A DNA stretch of 64,000 nt from Cordia subcordata (GCA_028554755.1 JAPTOF010000007.1:2078001-2142000); one strand, 5' to 3'; positions 48,716 through 60,425 are shown, numbered from the stretch's first letter. The notes: generated by a model not told the origin, from the letters alone. Program-made: numbers and translations.

Positions 48716-50924
48716 ATGTACAAATCTTCTTTCATAAGATTGTACTGCACACTAATTTGTTTATTTGCCCCGTTTTATGCTAAATGGCAATGGTGTTTGA
48801 AGTGTATGCTGTGCACGAAGATTCCTAACAAAGCCGCCTGGAGCATTGTTAGGAATGATGTCATTCGAGCTGTTAAATCTTTTTTCCACAGACTTGGTAT
48901 GCTTTGGGAACTCAATTCCACCATTCTCACGCTGGTCCCTAAATCCCAGAGAACTAATTCTTACAACGACTTCAGGCCAATTGCATGCTGTAATACAATT
49001 TACAAATGCATTGCAAAGATCTTAGCACTTCGTTTGAAGCCAGTCATGACAAAATTGATCTCTGATGTCCAAGCTGTATTTGTGAAATGAAGGAACATCT
49101 CTGATAATGTTCATATTGCCCAAGAACTTGGCAGGGGCTACAAGAGGAAAGGTGGGTCACCACGATGTATGATTAAACTCGACATCAAAAAAGCGTTTGA
49201 CACCCTTGATTGGAAGTTTATCCTTTCAACAATGCGTGCCTTCAACTTCCCGACAACCTTTATCAAATGGATTGATTGCTTTATCTCTACGCCAATGTTC
49301 TCTATTGCTATTAATGGAGGTCTCCATGGCTACTTTAAGGGTGAAAGAGGAATCAGATAAGGTGACCCTCTCTCCCCTTATCTTTTTGTTCTTTGTATGC
49401 AAGTCATGACTGGGATTCTTAATCATGTGGCGGCTAGTCCCAAATTCTCCTTCCACCAGAAATGCTGACGCATCCGCCTCAATCACCTCTGCTTTGCTGA
49501 TGACGTCCTCATTTTCAGCCGTGCTGATAGAAGCTCTCTGGATCTCATTAAAAAGGCTCTCTCTCTCTTTCAAAGCATCTCTGGTCTTAGTATCAATAGC
49601 GAAAAAACTAAAATTTATTTTGGGGGCTGTAATGATGCTCTTTCGAAAGATCTTGCCTCTTTTATGGGTTTCAAGATTGGCTCACTTCCTGTTAATTATC
49701 TTGGTGTTCCTCTTATCACTGGAAGACTTGCTTCTAAGGATTGTGACAAGCTGATCCAGAAAATCACTTGCAGAATTGAGAGCTGGTCTTCTAAATGGTT
49801 GTCATTTGCTGGACGTGCACAGTTAATCAACTTAGTCTTGACTAACATTCATTCTTATTGGGCCAGGATGTTTGTTCTTCCTAAAGGTGTTATTAAAAAC
49901 ATTGAAAAAAGAATGACTAGATTTCTTTGGTCTGGTGGCTTGACTTGTTTTCGAAAAGCCAAAATCTCTTGGAAAGAAATTTGTAAGACAAGAGACGAGG
50001 GTGGGCTTGGGATTTGCTGCCTTTGGGACTGTAATGTTGCTGCCACTTTTGGTTATCTTTGGAAGCTCATCAGCAATCATCAATCTATCTGGACAAGATG
50101 GGTGAAGGCTTACCATCTGAAGAATAAAGGGCTTTGGGAACTTGATCAACCTATAGATGGGGCTTGGTATTGGAGGAATATCCTGAAGCACCGCGTGGCT
50201 TTTTTTGATTTGGTCCTCATTAACAATGCTTCCATTATTTGGCTTGGCGATCCAAGTGGTAATTTCTCCTTCGACTCAGCATGGAGATCAGTGCGTTTGA
50301 CTTATGAAAAAGTTGGATTGGCTGAAACTATTTGGTTCAAAAATCACATCCCAAAACATGCTTTTCACACTTGGATTTTCTGTCTTAACCAAGCTCATAC
50401 CAAAACTCGTCTGCTTTCTTGGGGAATAACAATTGACCCGCTCTATGAATTCTGTAGAATGGGATCTGAGGATAAAGATCACTTATATTTTGAGTGCAAT
50501 TTCACCAAGAGAATTTGGAAGAATATTATGAGAAAAGCCCGTAGACCTCATTGGCTTGAGAAATGGGATGCAATCATTACTTGGCTTACAGTGAATTGCA
50601 ACCAATACCATCTCAAATCCTTGCTTATTAAACTTGCGTTTGAAGCAACCATCTATCACCTGTGGATGGAAAGGAATGGAAGAATCCATAATCGTGATTG
50701 CAAGACTGAAAACCATTTAGTCAACAATATTATTTTTTATGTGCAGTATATAGCGTCTAGGAATCAGAGGTACAGAAACAACTCTGTCAATAGGGACCTT
50801 TGTAGAATTTGGAACCTTGACATCATTCTCAAATAATGGGTTCTTTTGAAATTGGGTCCTGTCTCGTTTTGTAAAGTTTTTCTTTTAATAATAGTTCTTG
50901 CTTACCTAGCAAAAAAAAAAAAAA
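48716..50924 (+). mobile_element. 5'-truncated L1-type LINE
   Basis: Only the C-terminal part of ORF2 (reverse transcriptase onward) is present, followed by a 3'UTR of about 75 bp and a 14-base poly-A tail (50911-50924). The homologous sequence begins at about 48826 (AAWSIVRNDVIRAVKSFFH), so ORF1, the endonuclease and the 5' end are missing, as expected for incomplete target-primed reverse transcription. I could not find a certain target-site duplication. Confidence 0.88.
48826..50836 (+). pseudogene. LINE ORF2 remnant: reverse transcriptase and zinc-binding region
   Basis: Reverse transcriptase motifs appear in order: TLVPKSQRTNSYNDFRPIA, IKLDIKKAFDTLDWKFI, the GDPLSPYLF block directly after a stop (about 49360), and catalytic FADD in LCFADDVLIF (about 49495). 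A 390-codon open frame (49664-50836) follows, with NYLGVPL, WSSKWLSFAGRAQLINLVL, and the zf-RVT region (FKNHIPKHAFHTWIFCLNQ AHTKTRL then DKDHLYFEC). Stops at about 49088, 49360 and 49465 and a frame change show it is dead. Confidence 0.88.
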
Positions 50925-51430
50925 TTATTACGCCGGAATATTTTTAACTTCTAAACTATTTTAACACAAATAGTAGCTTTTTAATCATCAGAAAAATTAA
51001 TTATAAATACGTTTCCAACTCTTAAATTGTTATAATTCATTTGTTTATAGCAAATTATTGTAATACTTTTTTACTTATTAATAAAACTAACTTTATTTTT
51101 AACTTTTAAATAATTATAATAATTTTTGATATTACATAAAAATTTAATAATATTAAATTAAAGTCAAAAGTTGTTGAGAATTATAAAAAGATTAAGAAAA
51201 TAACAATTTTTAAAAAATAAAAATTTTCTCAAAATTCTTAATCCTCCTCAGCAATTATATTTTCCTACTTCATTGCTTTTTGATTTTGGTAACTTTCCCC
51301 TCGCAATTATCTCTCATGCGCTCATTAGATTATTATGGTACCTTAAATTTTGCTTTATGTTGGTAGGAAATTGATTGGTTTGTATATTGGCAACAAGGTT
51401 TTAGATTTAGTGAAAATGCATTTAATTTCT
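50925..51430. other. Gene-free AT-rich stretch
   Basis: Nothing recognisable. Confidence 0.4.
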
Positions 51431-51437
51431 TCTAGTC

Positions 51438-51985
51438 TTTTTTTTTTAATATATCAAAAAGATTATCTTTCATTCATAAAACAGTACAGTACATAAAAAA
51501 GATCAGGAGGGCACAACACAAAAACCAACTCATAGGCAAGAGAGGTTGAAATGCACAATCCAAAAAGACAAACAAAACAAACACTTTTTCTAACCAATAC
51601 CAGAAGTTGGAAAATCATTTTCAAGAATCAGCTTCAACTCCAAAGGTGGGCTGCAAATCCGGTCATCGTCTAATCTTCCGGCTTGAGCCATTTTTGCTGC
51701 CATGTCTGTTGCTTGATTGGCAGATCTTTTGGCATAATGAATTTCCCAAGATTGAATTTTTTCCAGTGCTTGAAGAGAATCTTCAATAATATAGTTCACC
51801 TTCCAGTTGAAAACTTCTCTGGCACCTTAGCGCTTTTTTCCAATCATTTCAACTAGTTCCTTGTTATCCATTTCCACTTAAACCTTTCTCTGCTACCATC
51901 TTCTAAAATCAATGCGTCCAACTTTAAAAGCATGAGCCTCTACTTCAATGGCTGAATTGCAGAAGAAAACTGAAATTACTCCATC
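51438..51985 (-). pseudogene. LINE RNase H fragment
   Basis: Read on the minus strand, EVEAHAFKVG...EMDNKELVEMIGKK...NYIIEDSLQALEKIQS WEIHYAKRSANQATDMAAKMA matches the last two-thirds of the RVT_3 RNase H domain of plant LINEs, with stops near 51895, 51880 and 51828. A T-rich run at 51438-51449 would be the poly-A tail of the minus-strand insertion. It is a different element from the neighbouring L1, on the opposite strand. Confidence 0.7.
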
Positions 51986-51999
51986 AATCAGCTTCCCTT

Positions 52000-53080
52000 A
52001 TGCATCCCTTACTAAACTGCAGCTTGCAAATGAAAGTATATGTGAGAAGTGGGCAAATAAAGATATATTCGAGCAGGTTGCAAATGATAATGATGCTGCA
52101 AATAAGCAGAATGGAGATGAACAGGCTGCTGCCAATAAAAGTGTATATGAGCAATGGGCAAATGAAGATGTTTATGAGCAGGTTCCAAATGATAATGATG
52201 CTGCAAATGGAAATGTACCTGAGTAGGCTACAAATGAGCAGAATGGTGCTAAAATTGAGCAAGTGTCCCCTGCAGATGGTGAAATTTTTGAAGATGGTGA
52301 AAATTCTAAAATGGATGCATCTGATTCTTTTGATTTTGATTTTCTTCTAGGTGATGGCCAGTTAGATAATGTAGAATCTGATAATCCTCACTGGTTATTT
52401 GATGAGGTTGAAGGAAAATCTGATGAGAATGTTCTTAAAGAGGGACAAGTTAGTCTAGCAGATCCAAGTACAAAGAATTCATAAAGAAATTGAAGCAGAA
52501 GTTTGGTAAAAAAGCTAGAAGTGCAGGAAAGAGAAAAAGATCTGCAGATGGTTTGGAGTGGGCCACAGATGTTTTAGATGAAGAATTAACAAATGTTAGA
52601 GGATCTGATGATGAGGAGTATGAAGTTGTCCAAGATTGGAACAAGCATGTCGTCAACCTAGGAACAAAAACTTGCATGTATGGGATGTTTCAAATGGTAG
52701 GATACCCTTGTTGTCAAGCGTTATCATGCATAAATAGGTACAGGAAGAGATTGGAGGACTATGTGGATCCATGTCACACTAAGGATGTATGTTTGTTAGC
52801 ATACCAACACGTGATACATCCTTCTTGGACCCACATGATTAAGTGCAAACTGGATCAAAGGAAATGAAACCCCCAGTTACTAGGAGAAGGCCATGCAAGC
52901 CAAAAAGGTCAAGGAGAAAAGTTGTAGATGAGAGTCAAAGTACCTCAGTTTCTATTGCAGTTTCAACAAGGAAAGGTTTGACAACAACTTATGCCAAATG
53001 GTTGCAAAAAGGTCACAACAAAGGGGATTGCCAAAATCCATTCCATCCTGAATCATCAATGCTAAAGGTGCTTCATAGTT
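52000..53080 (+). pseudogene. MuDR-like transposase 5' part, catalytic core deleted
   Basis: The first section contains imperfect repeats ANESICEKWANKDIFEQVAN and ANKSVYEQWANEDVYEQVPN, then DNPHWLFDEVEGKSDENVL, an acidic linker typical of MuDR N-termini. A stop at about 52226 interrupts it. The next frame (52490-52867) reads DWNKHVVNLGTKTCMYGMF QMVGYPCCQALSCI...EDYVDPCHTKDVCLLAYQHVIHP, which aligns with the SWIM region of these transposases. The next (52866-53080) has PPVTRRRPCKPKRSRRK and KGHNKGDCQNP. About 400 residues that normally lie between the two parts, including the DDE triad, are absent. Confidence 0.7.
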
Positions 53081-53389
53081 AAACTGCATTTTCAGTGTGT
53101 TATTTGGTCATAATTACAAAACTAACACCTATGTGTTCTGGTGCAGGAAATGTAAAGAAAAGGAGCCAATACTTCATCATCCCAAGCAGTCAATAATTCA
53201 CAAAATCAAGGGGATAATGGAGTGTTTATAACTATAACTTTGGCTTCTATTAAATTCAATTATTACCTGGTTACTAATGTGACTTTCTTGATAACTACAG
53301 GTCCTTAACAAACAAGAATCCTCCACTCAAAATGTTCAAAGCCAACTGCCACCTAGACTTAGACCTAGACCTAGACATGCAATAGGTGG

Positions 53390-53689
53390 TGGTGGGGAAA
53401 AACATGCAAACACGAAGAATACGAGAAGAAATAACGGACACAAGAAATTACGTGGTTCGGCTTTGAAGCCTACGTCCACGGGCAACAGAGAATAATTATA
53501 TTACTGATCACGAATGCTACAAGGCTAACACTTTGGTTTCTCTCTCACACCTTAACGTAATGAAGATTGCCACATATTTATAGTGCTAGGGTTTCCCAAA
53601 CCTATTAAGCAACTAATTAATTATGGGCCACAAAAGGTAATAAGGTAATAAGTGAATAAGGGGCACAAGAATACGGGCCACATTCAACA
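53390..53689 (-). repeat. 3' LTR of the Copia element
   Basis: 300 bp. On the plus strand it starts TGGTGGGGAAAAA and ends ATTCAACA; TGTTGAAT...CCCCACCA in element sense. The third base differs from the other LTR. Confidence 0.95.
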
Positions 53690-53760
53690 AATCTCCACCT
53701 TGGCACGTATTCGCTCTAATTAACATACCATCATCCCTGCTGCCAACTACCCCTAAGGGC

Positions 53761-56700
53761 TCACTGCTCCACACCGCAAATAGCAACCAAGTTCAAGCAA
53801 TGCTTGAACTTGCTGACTGGAACCATTTTGGTCATCATATCTGCTGGATTCTCATGGGTAGAAATCTTCTGCACCGATATGATTTCTTGTGATATAATAT
53901 CTTTGATAAAATGATATCTAACGTCAATATGTTTAGTCCTCTCATGATACATCTGATTCTTCGTCAGATGGATTGCACTCTGACTATCACAAAAGACTGT
54001 ACTTGTATCTTGCTGCAGTCCAAGATCACGAACCAGGCCTTGTAACCACATGGCCTTCTTCACAGCTTCTGTAATTGCCATGTACTCCGCTTTAGTAGTC
54101 GACAATGCCACAGTAGACTGTAATGTCGCTTTCCAACTGATAGCACATCCAGAGAGAGTAAACACGTAACCCGTCAGAGATCTTCAATAATAAAGGTCAC
54201 CTGCAAAGTCTGAATCACAATAACCCACCAACCTCGCGCAATCTCCAGTCATCTTGCTAAACAGCAATCCTATATTCGCAGTGCCACGCAAATATCTCAT
54301 TATCTATTTCACCGCTTCCCCGTGTGTTTTCCCAGGTGATGCCATATACCTGCTCACAACACTAACTGCATGTGAAATATTAGGACGAGTGCACACCATA
54401 GCATACATCAGGCTACCAACAGCACTCAAGTATGGAACATGAGACACATGCTCCACCTCCTCCTCAGTTTTAGGTGACAAATCTGCAGACAATTTGAAGT
54501 GAGCAGCAAGCGGCACACTCATAGGCTTAGCTTTAAGCATCCCGAAACGCTCCAGCACCTTCTCAATATAACTTTGTTGAGACAAGAATAGCTTCCCAGC
54601 ATTTCTATATCTGTGAATCTCCATGCCAAGAATCTTCTTCGCTGCTCCAAGATCCTTCATCTCAAACTCATCACCTAGCTGCTTCTTTAATTTGTCGATT
54701 GCAGACATGCTTTTAGCAGCAATAAGCATATCATCGACATACAACAAAGAAATACACAAACGAACCATCCGAAGCTTCTTGAGATATACACGGTGTCGTA
54801 AGCACTCCTTGTGTATCCAAAGACTTACCATGAATGTGTCAAATCTCTTGTACCATTGCCGAGGTGACTGCTTCAACCCATACAAGGATTTCTTCAGTTT
54901 GCAAACATGGTTCTCCTTACCAGGAACTACATACCCCTCCGGCTGACTCATGTAAATTTGCTCTTCGAGATCACCATGCAAAAACGCCGTTTTCACATCT
55001 AGCTGCTCAAGCTCTAAGTCATGAAGAGAAACCAAGGCAAGTAAAACCCTGATGGAAGTATGCTTCACAACCGGAGAGAACACTTCGTTGAAGTCAACAC
55101 CCTCCCTTTGTGTATAGCCTTTTGCCACCAACCGTGCCTTGTGTCGAGGACCTTCAACCTCTGGAGTACCTTCCTTTTTCTTGTAAACCCATTTGCAACC
55201 GACAACTCGCTGTCCCTTAGGAAATTCAACAAGTTCCCATGTTTGATTCTTATGAAGAGACTCAATCTTCTCACTCATGGCACCCATCCACTGAGCAGAA
55301 CATTTCCCAGATATGGCCTCTTTATATGAATTCGGCTCATGTCCTTCAATTGTTTCGGCAACAGTCAAAGCATAAGCAACAAGATCAGCGTATCCATACC
55401 TTTGAGGCTCTCTAATCTATCTCCTTTCTCGCCCAGTGGCAATGCTGTACTTCTGTTGTTCAGGCATATTTTGATCATGTGCCTCATTTGGTTGAGTCGG
55501 CTGAATTTGACTGCTACTATTGCTAGATGGAACATTTGGTACATCAGAAAATACCTCCACCTGCTCTTTGACACCGTGGTCTAAATCAGCTATCGCTTTC
55601 TCCTTTTCTTGGTCTAATAAAGCAGACTCATTGAACGTGACATCCCTGCTGATGAGGAAACCTGGAGACTTTGGATCTGTGCACCACAACCTGTAACCTT
55701 TCCTCTCGGACGCATAGCCTAGAAATATGCATTTCTTTGCCCTCGGCTCCAACTTGCCATCCTTCACGTGAGCGTATGCAGGGCAACCGAACACTCTCAA
55801 TCGAGAGTAGTCAGCAGGCTTACCAGACCATAACTCAAAAGGAGTTTTCAATTCAACAGCTTTATATGGAGACCTATTCATCAAGTAGCATGCCGTATTG
55901 ACGGCTTCAGCCCAAAAGTCTTGACTCAAACCAGATTGGGAGAGCATACAACGAGCTTTCTCCACCAGAGTTCTATTCATGCGTTCTGCAACTTCATTTT
56001 GTTGTGGTGTCCCTACACATGTGCGGTGTCTCACAATGCCATGTTTCTTGCAGAACTCATCAAACTCTTTGTTGCAATATTCCAACCCATTGTCAGTCCT
56101 AAGACGCTTAATTTGTTTACCAGTCTGCTTCTCAATCAACGTCTTCCACTCGACAAATGTTGGAAACACCTCATCTTTAGTTTTTAAGAAGTATACCCAC
56201 ACCATCCGAGAGTATGCATCAATGAAAGTGATATAATACCTGGCACCTTTTTTGGAAGGAACTTTATTAGAACCCCAAAGATCAGAATGAATATAATCAA
56301 GTGTGCCTTTGGTGTTCTCCTGCCCCTTACTGAACTTCACCCTGGTTTGCTTTCCAAAGACACAATGCTCGCAGAATTCAAGCTTTCCAGTTCTTTGTCC
56401 ACAAAGCAAATCCCTCTTGCTCAGCTCGGTTAGTCCCCTCTCGCTCATATGGCCCAATCTTTTGTGCTATAACTACGTAGTGTCATTATCACTCTCCTCG
56501 GATGTAACAGCTGCAACACCTGTAACTGTACTACCTTGAAGGATATATATGCCGCCAATCAAGTTCCCTTTCAAGAGCACAATTGCACCTTTGGTCACTT
56601 TTAAGACACCATTCTCACTTTGGAATTTGTATCCATGAGAATCCAAACGCCCAAGAGAAATCAAGTTTTTCTTCAGCTCCGGTACATGCCAACACTCGAG

Positions 56701-57093
56701 AGATCTTGTAATACCATCAAACATCTTGATATTTATGATGCCCATTCCCTCCACCTTTAACGAAAGATCATTGCCTAGAAAGACTTTCCCTTCTCTTTTG
56801 GAATAAGAAGAGAACCAGTCGCGCCTAGGACACATATGGAACGTTGCACCAGTATCAAGAATCCATTGATTTTGCCACTGTGATCCACTCATAGTCAAAA
56901 CTTCCCCAGTACTACTCGAGTTATCTTCATCACTGTCAGCACTCTCCACCACATTAGCTGAATTCTCCACCTTTTTCTTTCCTTTTCTCAGTCTTGGACA
57001 TTCTTTCTTAATGTGACCCTTTTCGCCACATTCGAAACAGCGTAGCTTCCTTGCTCTTGATTTTGACCTTGACTTGCTTTTCTTTCTATCCAA
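53761..57093 (-). pseudogene. Copia polyprotein: zinc knuckle, protease, integrase, RT, RNase H
   Basis: In element order: CCHC knuckle CFECGEKGHIKKECP (about 57045); protease WILDTGATFHMCP (about 56860); integrase (56457-55417) with HMSERGL...CEHCVFGKQ zinc site and catalytic D/D/E in [17 protein letters not shown] and [12 protein letters not shown]; reverse transcriptase (55368-54304) with LDVKTAFLHGDLEEQIYM and YVDDML; RNase H (54165-53761) with STTKAEYMAITEA, FCDSQSAI and RTKHIDVRYHFIKD. The frame is broken at about 56465, 55400, 54300 (a stop just after GEAVK) and 54185, so no intact polyprotein is encoded. Confidence 0.93.
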
Positions 57094-57730
57094 GATCCAC
57101 CTCTATTCTCCGATCTCCCTCTACTCACTAAACCTTCCCCATGAACTTCTTCCCTATGTCCCGGAATATGTGTTTGAAGATCCTTCAATTTTAATGAAGT
57201 AATCACATCTTCAAAAGTAATTTTATCCCTCCCGTACAACATAGTGTCCACAAAGTTCATATACGAAGGCGGTAAGGAGCATAATACGATCATAGCTTGA
57301 TCTTCGTTATCAATTTTAACACCCACATCCTTCAAAGTAATAAAACAAGAGGTAAACTCATCAAGGTGTTGTTTTAGTGAGGTACCTTCTTTCATTTTAA
57401 GATGATACAATCGCTTCTTCAAGTAGAGGCGATTAGTGAGAGATTTAGATGCATACAATTCCACCAAGTATTCCAAGCCTCAACCATTGCCTTCTCAAAG
57501 AATCTCCAAAGAATACTTCATTTGTCACGGACATATGTATTGCACTCAAGGCTTTCGCTCGAGTTCTTCTCTCGTTCTTTGGTTCTATCTTTTCCGGATC
57601 ACTCCTTCAATGACTTTCCAAAGTCCCGCATTGTCATAAATGCCTTGAATCGATCCTCCAAAGATCAAACTCATTCTCCGTCAAACTTCTCGATTTCAAA
57701 CTTTCCACTGTGGAAGACATCTTCGCTTGC
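56988..57730 (-). pseudogene. Copia gag remnant
   Basis: The readable part (57476-56988) has YLKKRLYHLKMKEGTSLKQH LDEF and DQAMIVLCSLPPSYMNFVDTM, the UBN2/gag-polypeptide region. The expected N-terminal start (MSSTVESLKS at about 57723) is followed by frame shifts and stops within 30 codons. Gag to pol requires a frame change near 57090. Confidence 0.85.
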
Positions 57731-58542
57731 TCAAAACTCACACTTCGGGATTGAATTTGGCTCAATGGATCGCAAAAACGGATTCAAAGACGTTGAAAAC
57801 CTTAGAACACCCCGGTCAACTTTGGTCAACACCGGTCAAAGTCAAACTTGGTCAAAGTCAACACCGTCCCTAAACACGTACTTCGAGCAGAATCTGGAAA
57901 ACAGAGCCCAAAACGGACTCGACGTCGAAAAACGTGGGGTAAGGCTTTGGTCAAACTCGGTCAACCCTTGGTCAATGGTCAACGATCAAAGTCAACCCCG
58001 TCAACACCGGTCAAAGGTCAAATCAGTTTTTTTGTTTCAGGACTAAATCTAAGCCCAAATAAAAATTTCTTTTTATTCTTTTGGCCTAAACTAAGCCCAA
58101 ACCCAAAAAGAAATTTATTATTTTTCCGCCTGTAACCTGCCCAACAAAAATTAATTAACCCAAGACCCAAGGCCTAGCCAAAATTGGACAAGGCCACTAC
58201 CAGCCCGATCCAAATAAACCCAAAGACCCAAAGCCTACAAACCCTAAACCTGCTTTACAAACTTGAACCAATTTCCAAAAAATAATACCTGAATACCAAA
58301 AACCAACCTCAAGAGCACTCGAACTCTATCTTTTTCGCTTGTTCTTCAAACCCAAACACGAACCAGGACCCGCCGACGCAAGCTTCCACTCCAACCACCA
58401 ACGCTCAACGTAGACAGCATCGGAGCACTCCTCGCCGAACAAAGACCTTTGTTTGGTTAGGCACCGTTTGGTTTGAGAAATTTTGGTTTCACAGTGAGTT
58501 TTGATTTTTCCTTTTTCCCTCAAGCAGCGGATTAATACCTAT

Positions 58543-58554
58543 GCTCTGATACCA
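58543..58554 (-). other. Primer binding site of the Copia element
   Basis: TGGTATCAGAGC on the minus strand, three bases inside the 5' LTR, is complementary to the 3' end of plant initiator tRNA-Met. This is the usual primer of Ty1/Copia elements. Confidence 0.95.
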
Positions 58555-58557
58555 GTT

Positions 58558-58857
58558 TGTTGGGGAAAAATATGCAAACACGAAGAATACGAGAAAAAAT
58601 AACGGACACAAGAAATTACATGGTTCAGCTTTGAAGCCTACGTCCACGGGCAACAGAGAATAATTATATTACTGATCACGAATGCTACAAGGCTAACACT
58701 TTGGTTTCTCTCTCACACCTTAACGTAATGAAGATTGCCACATATTTATAGTGCTAGGGTTTCCTAAACCTATTAAGCAACTAATTAATTATGGGCCACA
58801 AAAGGTAATACGGTAATAAGTGAATAAGGGCCCCAAGAATACGGGTCACATTCAACA
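58558..58857 (-). repeat. 5' LTR of the Copia element
   Basis: 300 bp, starting TGTTGGGGAAAAA and ending ATTCAACA on the plus strand; about 97% identical to 53390-53689. Confidence 0.95.
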
Positions 58858-59398
58858 GGTGACAGTGCAACTACCGGTGTTGCTTTTAGTGGAAGTGATA
58901 GCACAGGAACAAACAATGAAAACTGTGTTGTTGCAGGCTCAAACAATGATGGCAGAGGAACAAACAATCAAAGATGTGTTGTTGCAGGCTTAAATAATGA
59001 TAGAGTGGTTTAGCAGCTGCAAGAGGTGGTAGAAGAGGTACTGCCAAAGGTACTGCAGGTTCAACAAATACTGCAGAGGTGCTGCAGTTTCAGCAAATAT
59101 TGCCAGAGGTGGTGCAGCTTCAAGAAATGCTGGCAGAGGTGCTGCAACTTCAAGAAATCATGGCAGAGGTGCTGCAGCTTCAAGAATTGGTGCCAGAGGT
59201 GTTGCAGCCTCATTTGGTGGTCGCATAGGTTCTTCTAGTGCACCTGTTAGTGCTGATAATGTTGCTGATGGCAGTGGTGGTGTAGGAACTTCTTCTGGGA
59301 ATGTGTATACTAGCTTTAGACAGGTTGCTCTTACTGGTAATCAAATTGCATCTTCAAAATCTGATTTGAGTAAAAGAAAAAGAGGCTGGAGACCTTGA
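58858..59398 (+). pseudogene. MuDR-like transposase C-terminus (repeat-rich), after the Copia insertion
   Basis: The plus strand encodes Gly/Ala/Arg/Ser-rich tandem units such as GRGAATSRNHGRGAAASRIG, each about 36-39 bp at DNA level (59060-59210), then SSSAPVSADNVADGS and a basic end KRKRGWRP before TGA at 59396. Such tails are usual in MuDR-type transposases. A Cys/Trp-rich open frame at 59026-59238 is the same repeat in another frame. Confidence 0.65.
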
Positions 59399-59459
59399 CG
59401 TTGAAGTTGGTGCGCTTTGTAACTTCAATGTGGCTAAACCTATGTTTTTGAACTACTAA

Positions 59460-60101
59460 CTTATTTTCGGAATGTGCCTGGAACTTGTTTACATGGTATA
59501 TAGGTTAATGGCTAACTTTTTGTGATAGTAGCAATATGCTAATTGGTTGGAATGGCTCTTTTGTGGACAGTTGCGCTATGCTAATTTGTTGTATGTAATG
59601 CTTTTTATTGCCTGGAATGGCTTTTTTGTGGTGGATAGTAGCATTATGCTAATTGGTTGTTGCAATGCTTTTCTGTGGATGGTAGCCACATTATGACTTA
59701 AACTTATATTAGACATCCATTATCCGATCCATTTGCAATGACGTTGCTATTAGTGTTATGCTATGGTATATATTTATTAGCCAATGAAGTCTCTTCTTAC
59801 ATAGCCAATGCAAATAATTGGTTCATGAATTTTTTGCATGCATGTCTTGTAGTGTAGTAATGCTAAATTCATTACAAAGGCATTTCATTACAATAGCATT
59901 TCACTACAGAAGCATTAACATGCTACATCCATCACAGGTACCTACAAAACAAGCAACAAGAACAACGAACAAACTAAAGACTAAAGACCATCCATCATCA
60001 CAAAAGCATTAACACTAAACCATCGTTATTCTTCTTCTTCACTTGCTAACCTTAGCTAAGAAATTCAGACCAAGCAACAAACAAGCACATAAAACCATCA
60101 A
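59460..60101. repeat. Post-MULE region with 60-bp degenerate repeats
   Basis: At about 59520-59700, the unit ATGCTAATTGGTTG...GGAATGGCT-TTTTGTGG appears three times. The rest to 60101 shows short repeats (CATTTCATTACAA/CATTTCACTACAG) and no gene. Confidence 0.55.
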
Positions 60102-60425
60102 CTAAAGTTTCTTCGTCTTCTCCAGCCTCTCTTCCATTTGTTTAATGGCATTGCGGTTTGAAGCAGATGTCACTTCCTCCTCCTCTTCTGCTTCATCGTC
60201 AGTTAAATGAGTACCATCGAAGTCAACTGTGGTACCAGGGATAATAGGCATCCCACTTTTTGTCCAAGTTGTGGATCGGGGGACACACCATCGAAAGATA
60301 TCGCACTCGTCACACTTGAAATATAGAGGTCCTGCAACGAAAGCAATACTTGAGCACATAACACAGGTCCAATGGGTATGTCCAAGTGAGTTTATTCTTG
60401 CTAGTCGACATTTTCTTTCCTTCAA
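60102..60425 (-). CDS. Small zinc-finger-like protein (GRF-like), convergent to the MULE
   Basis: A 107-codon frame contains WTCVMCSSIAF and GPLYFKCDECDIFRWCVP. The spacing Y-F-x-C-x2-C-x3-RW resembles the second half of GRF-type zinc fingers (GRRFYxC...C-FFRW). An acidic stretch (DDEAEEEEE) and a short Lys/Glu helix (MEERLEKTKKL) close the protein. The first ATG may not be the true start; the upstream region to about 60620 may hold a first exon. Lying tail to tail with the broken MuDR transposase, it could be that element's second gene, as PMD is in the 41-kb element. The family call is tentative. Confidence 0.4.
   Translation of the reverse strand: MKERKCRLARINSLGHTHWTCVMCSSIAFVAGPLYFKCDECDIFRWCVPRSTTWTKSGMPIIPGTTVDFDGTHLTDDEAEEEEEVTSASNRNAIKQMEERLEKTKKL

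Larger units (their letters stand above)
53390..58857 (-). mobile_element. Ty1/Copia LTR retrotransposon, minus orientation
   Basis: A 5,468-bp element with 300-bp LTRs at both ends, flanked by GGTGG (53385-53389) and GGTGA (58858-58862), a 5-bp duplication with one change. It has an initiator-Met primer site next to the 5' LTR and a polypurine tract (AAGGTGGAGATT) next to the 3' LTR. The domain order GAG-PR-INT-RT-RH is that of Copia. By hand I count about 10 differences between the LTRs (about 3%), so the insertion is not very recent. Coding frames are broken. Confidence 0.95.
51990..59460 (+). mobile_element. Deletion-derivative MuDR-like element, split by a Copia insertion
   Basis: Plus-strand sequence before and after the Copia element reads as one MuDR-type gene: an acidic N-terminal part (about 52000-52485), the SWIM-finger region (52590-52860), a basic patch and zinc-finger remnant (52866-53080), then after the Copia the Gly/Arg/Ala-rich C-terminus ending KRKRGWRP at 59395. 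The DDE core is missing. Termini are not identified, so the bounds are approximate. Degenerate repeats at 59525-59700 (TGCTAATTGGTTG units) follow. Confidence 0.65.

Noticed and set aside
51948..52226. 92-residue protein starting MAELQKKTEITPS
   Set aside because: Its first ten codons or so are the antisense of the LINE RNase H fragment; only the later part belongs to the MuDR-like gene.
53390..58857. Possible endogenous viral (caulimovirus-like) insertion
   Set aside because: Integrase lies before reverse transcriptase, and the LTRs and tRNA-Met primer site are those of Ty1/Copia.
59026..59238. Cys/Trp-rich repeat protein
   Set aside because: Out-of-frame reading of the Gly/Ala/Arg repeat tail of the MuDR-like gene.
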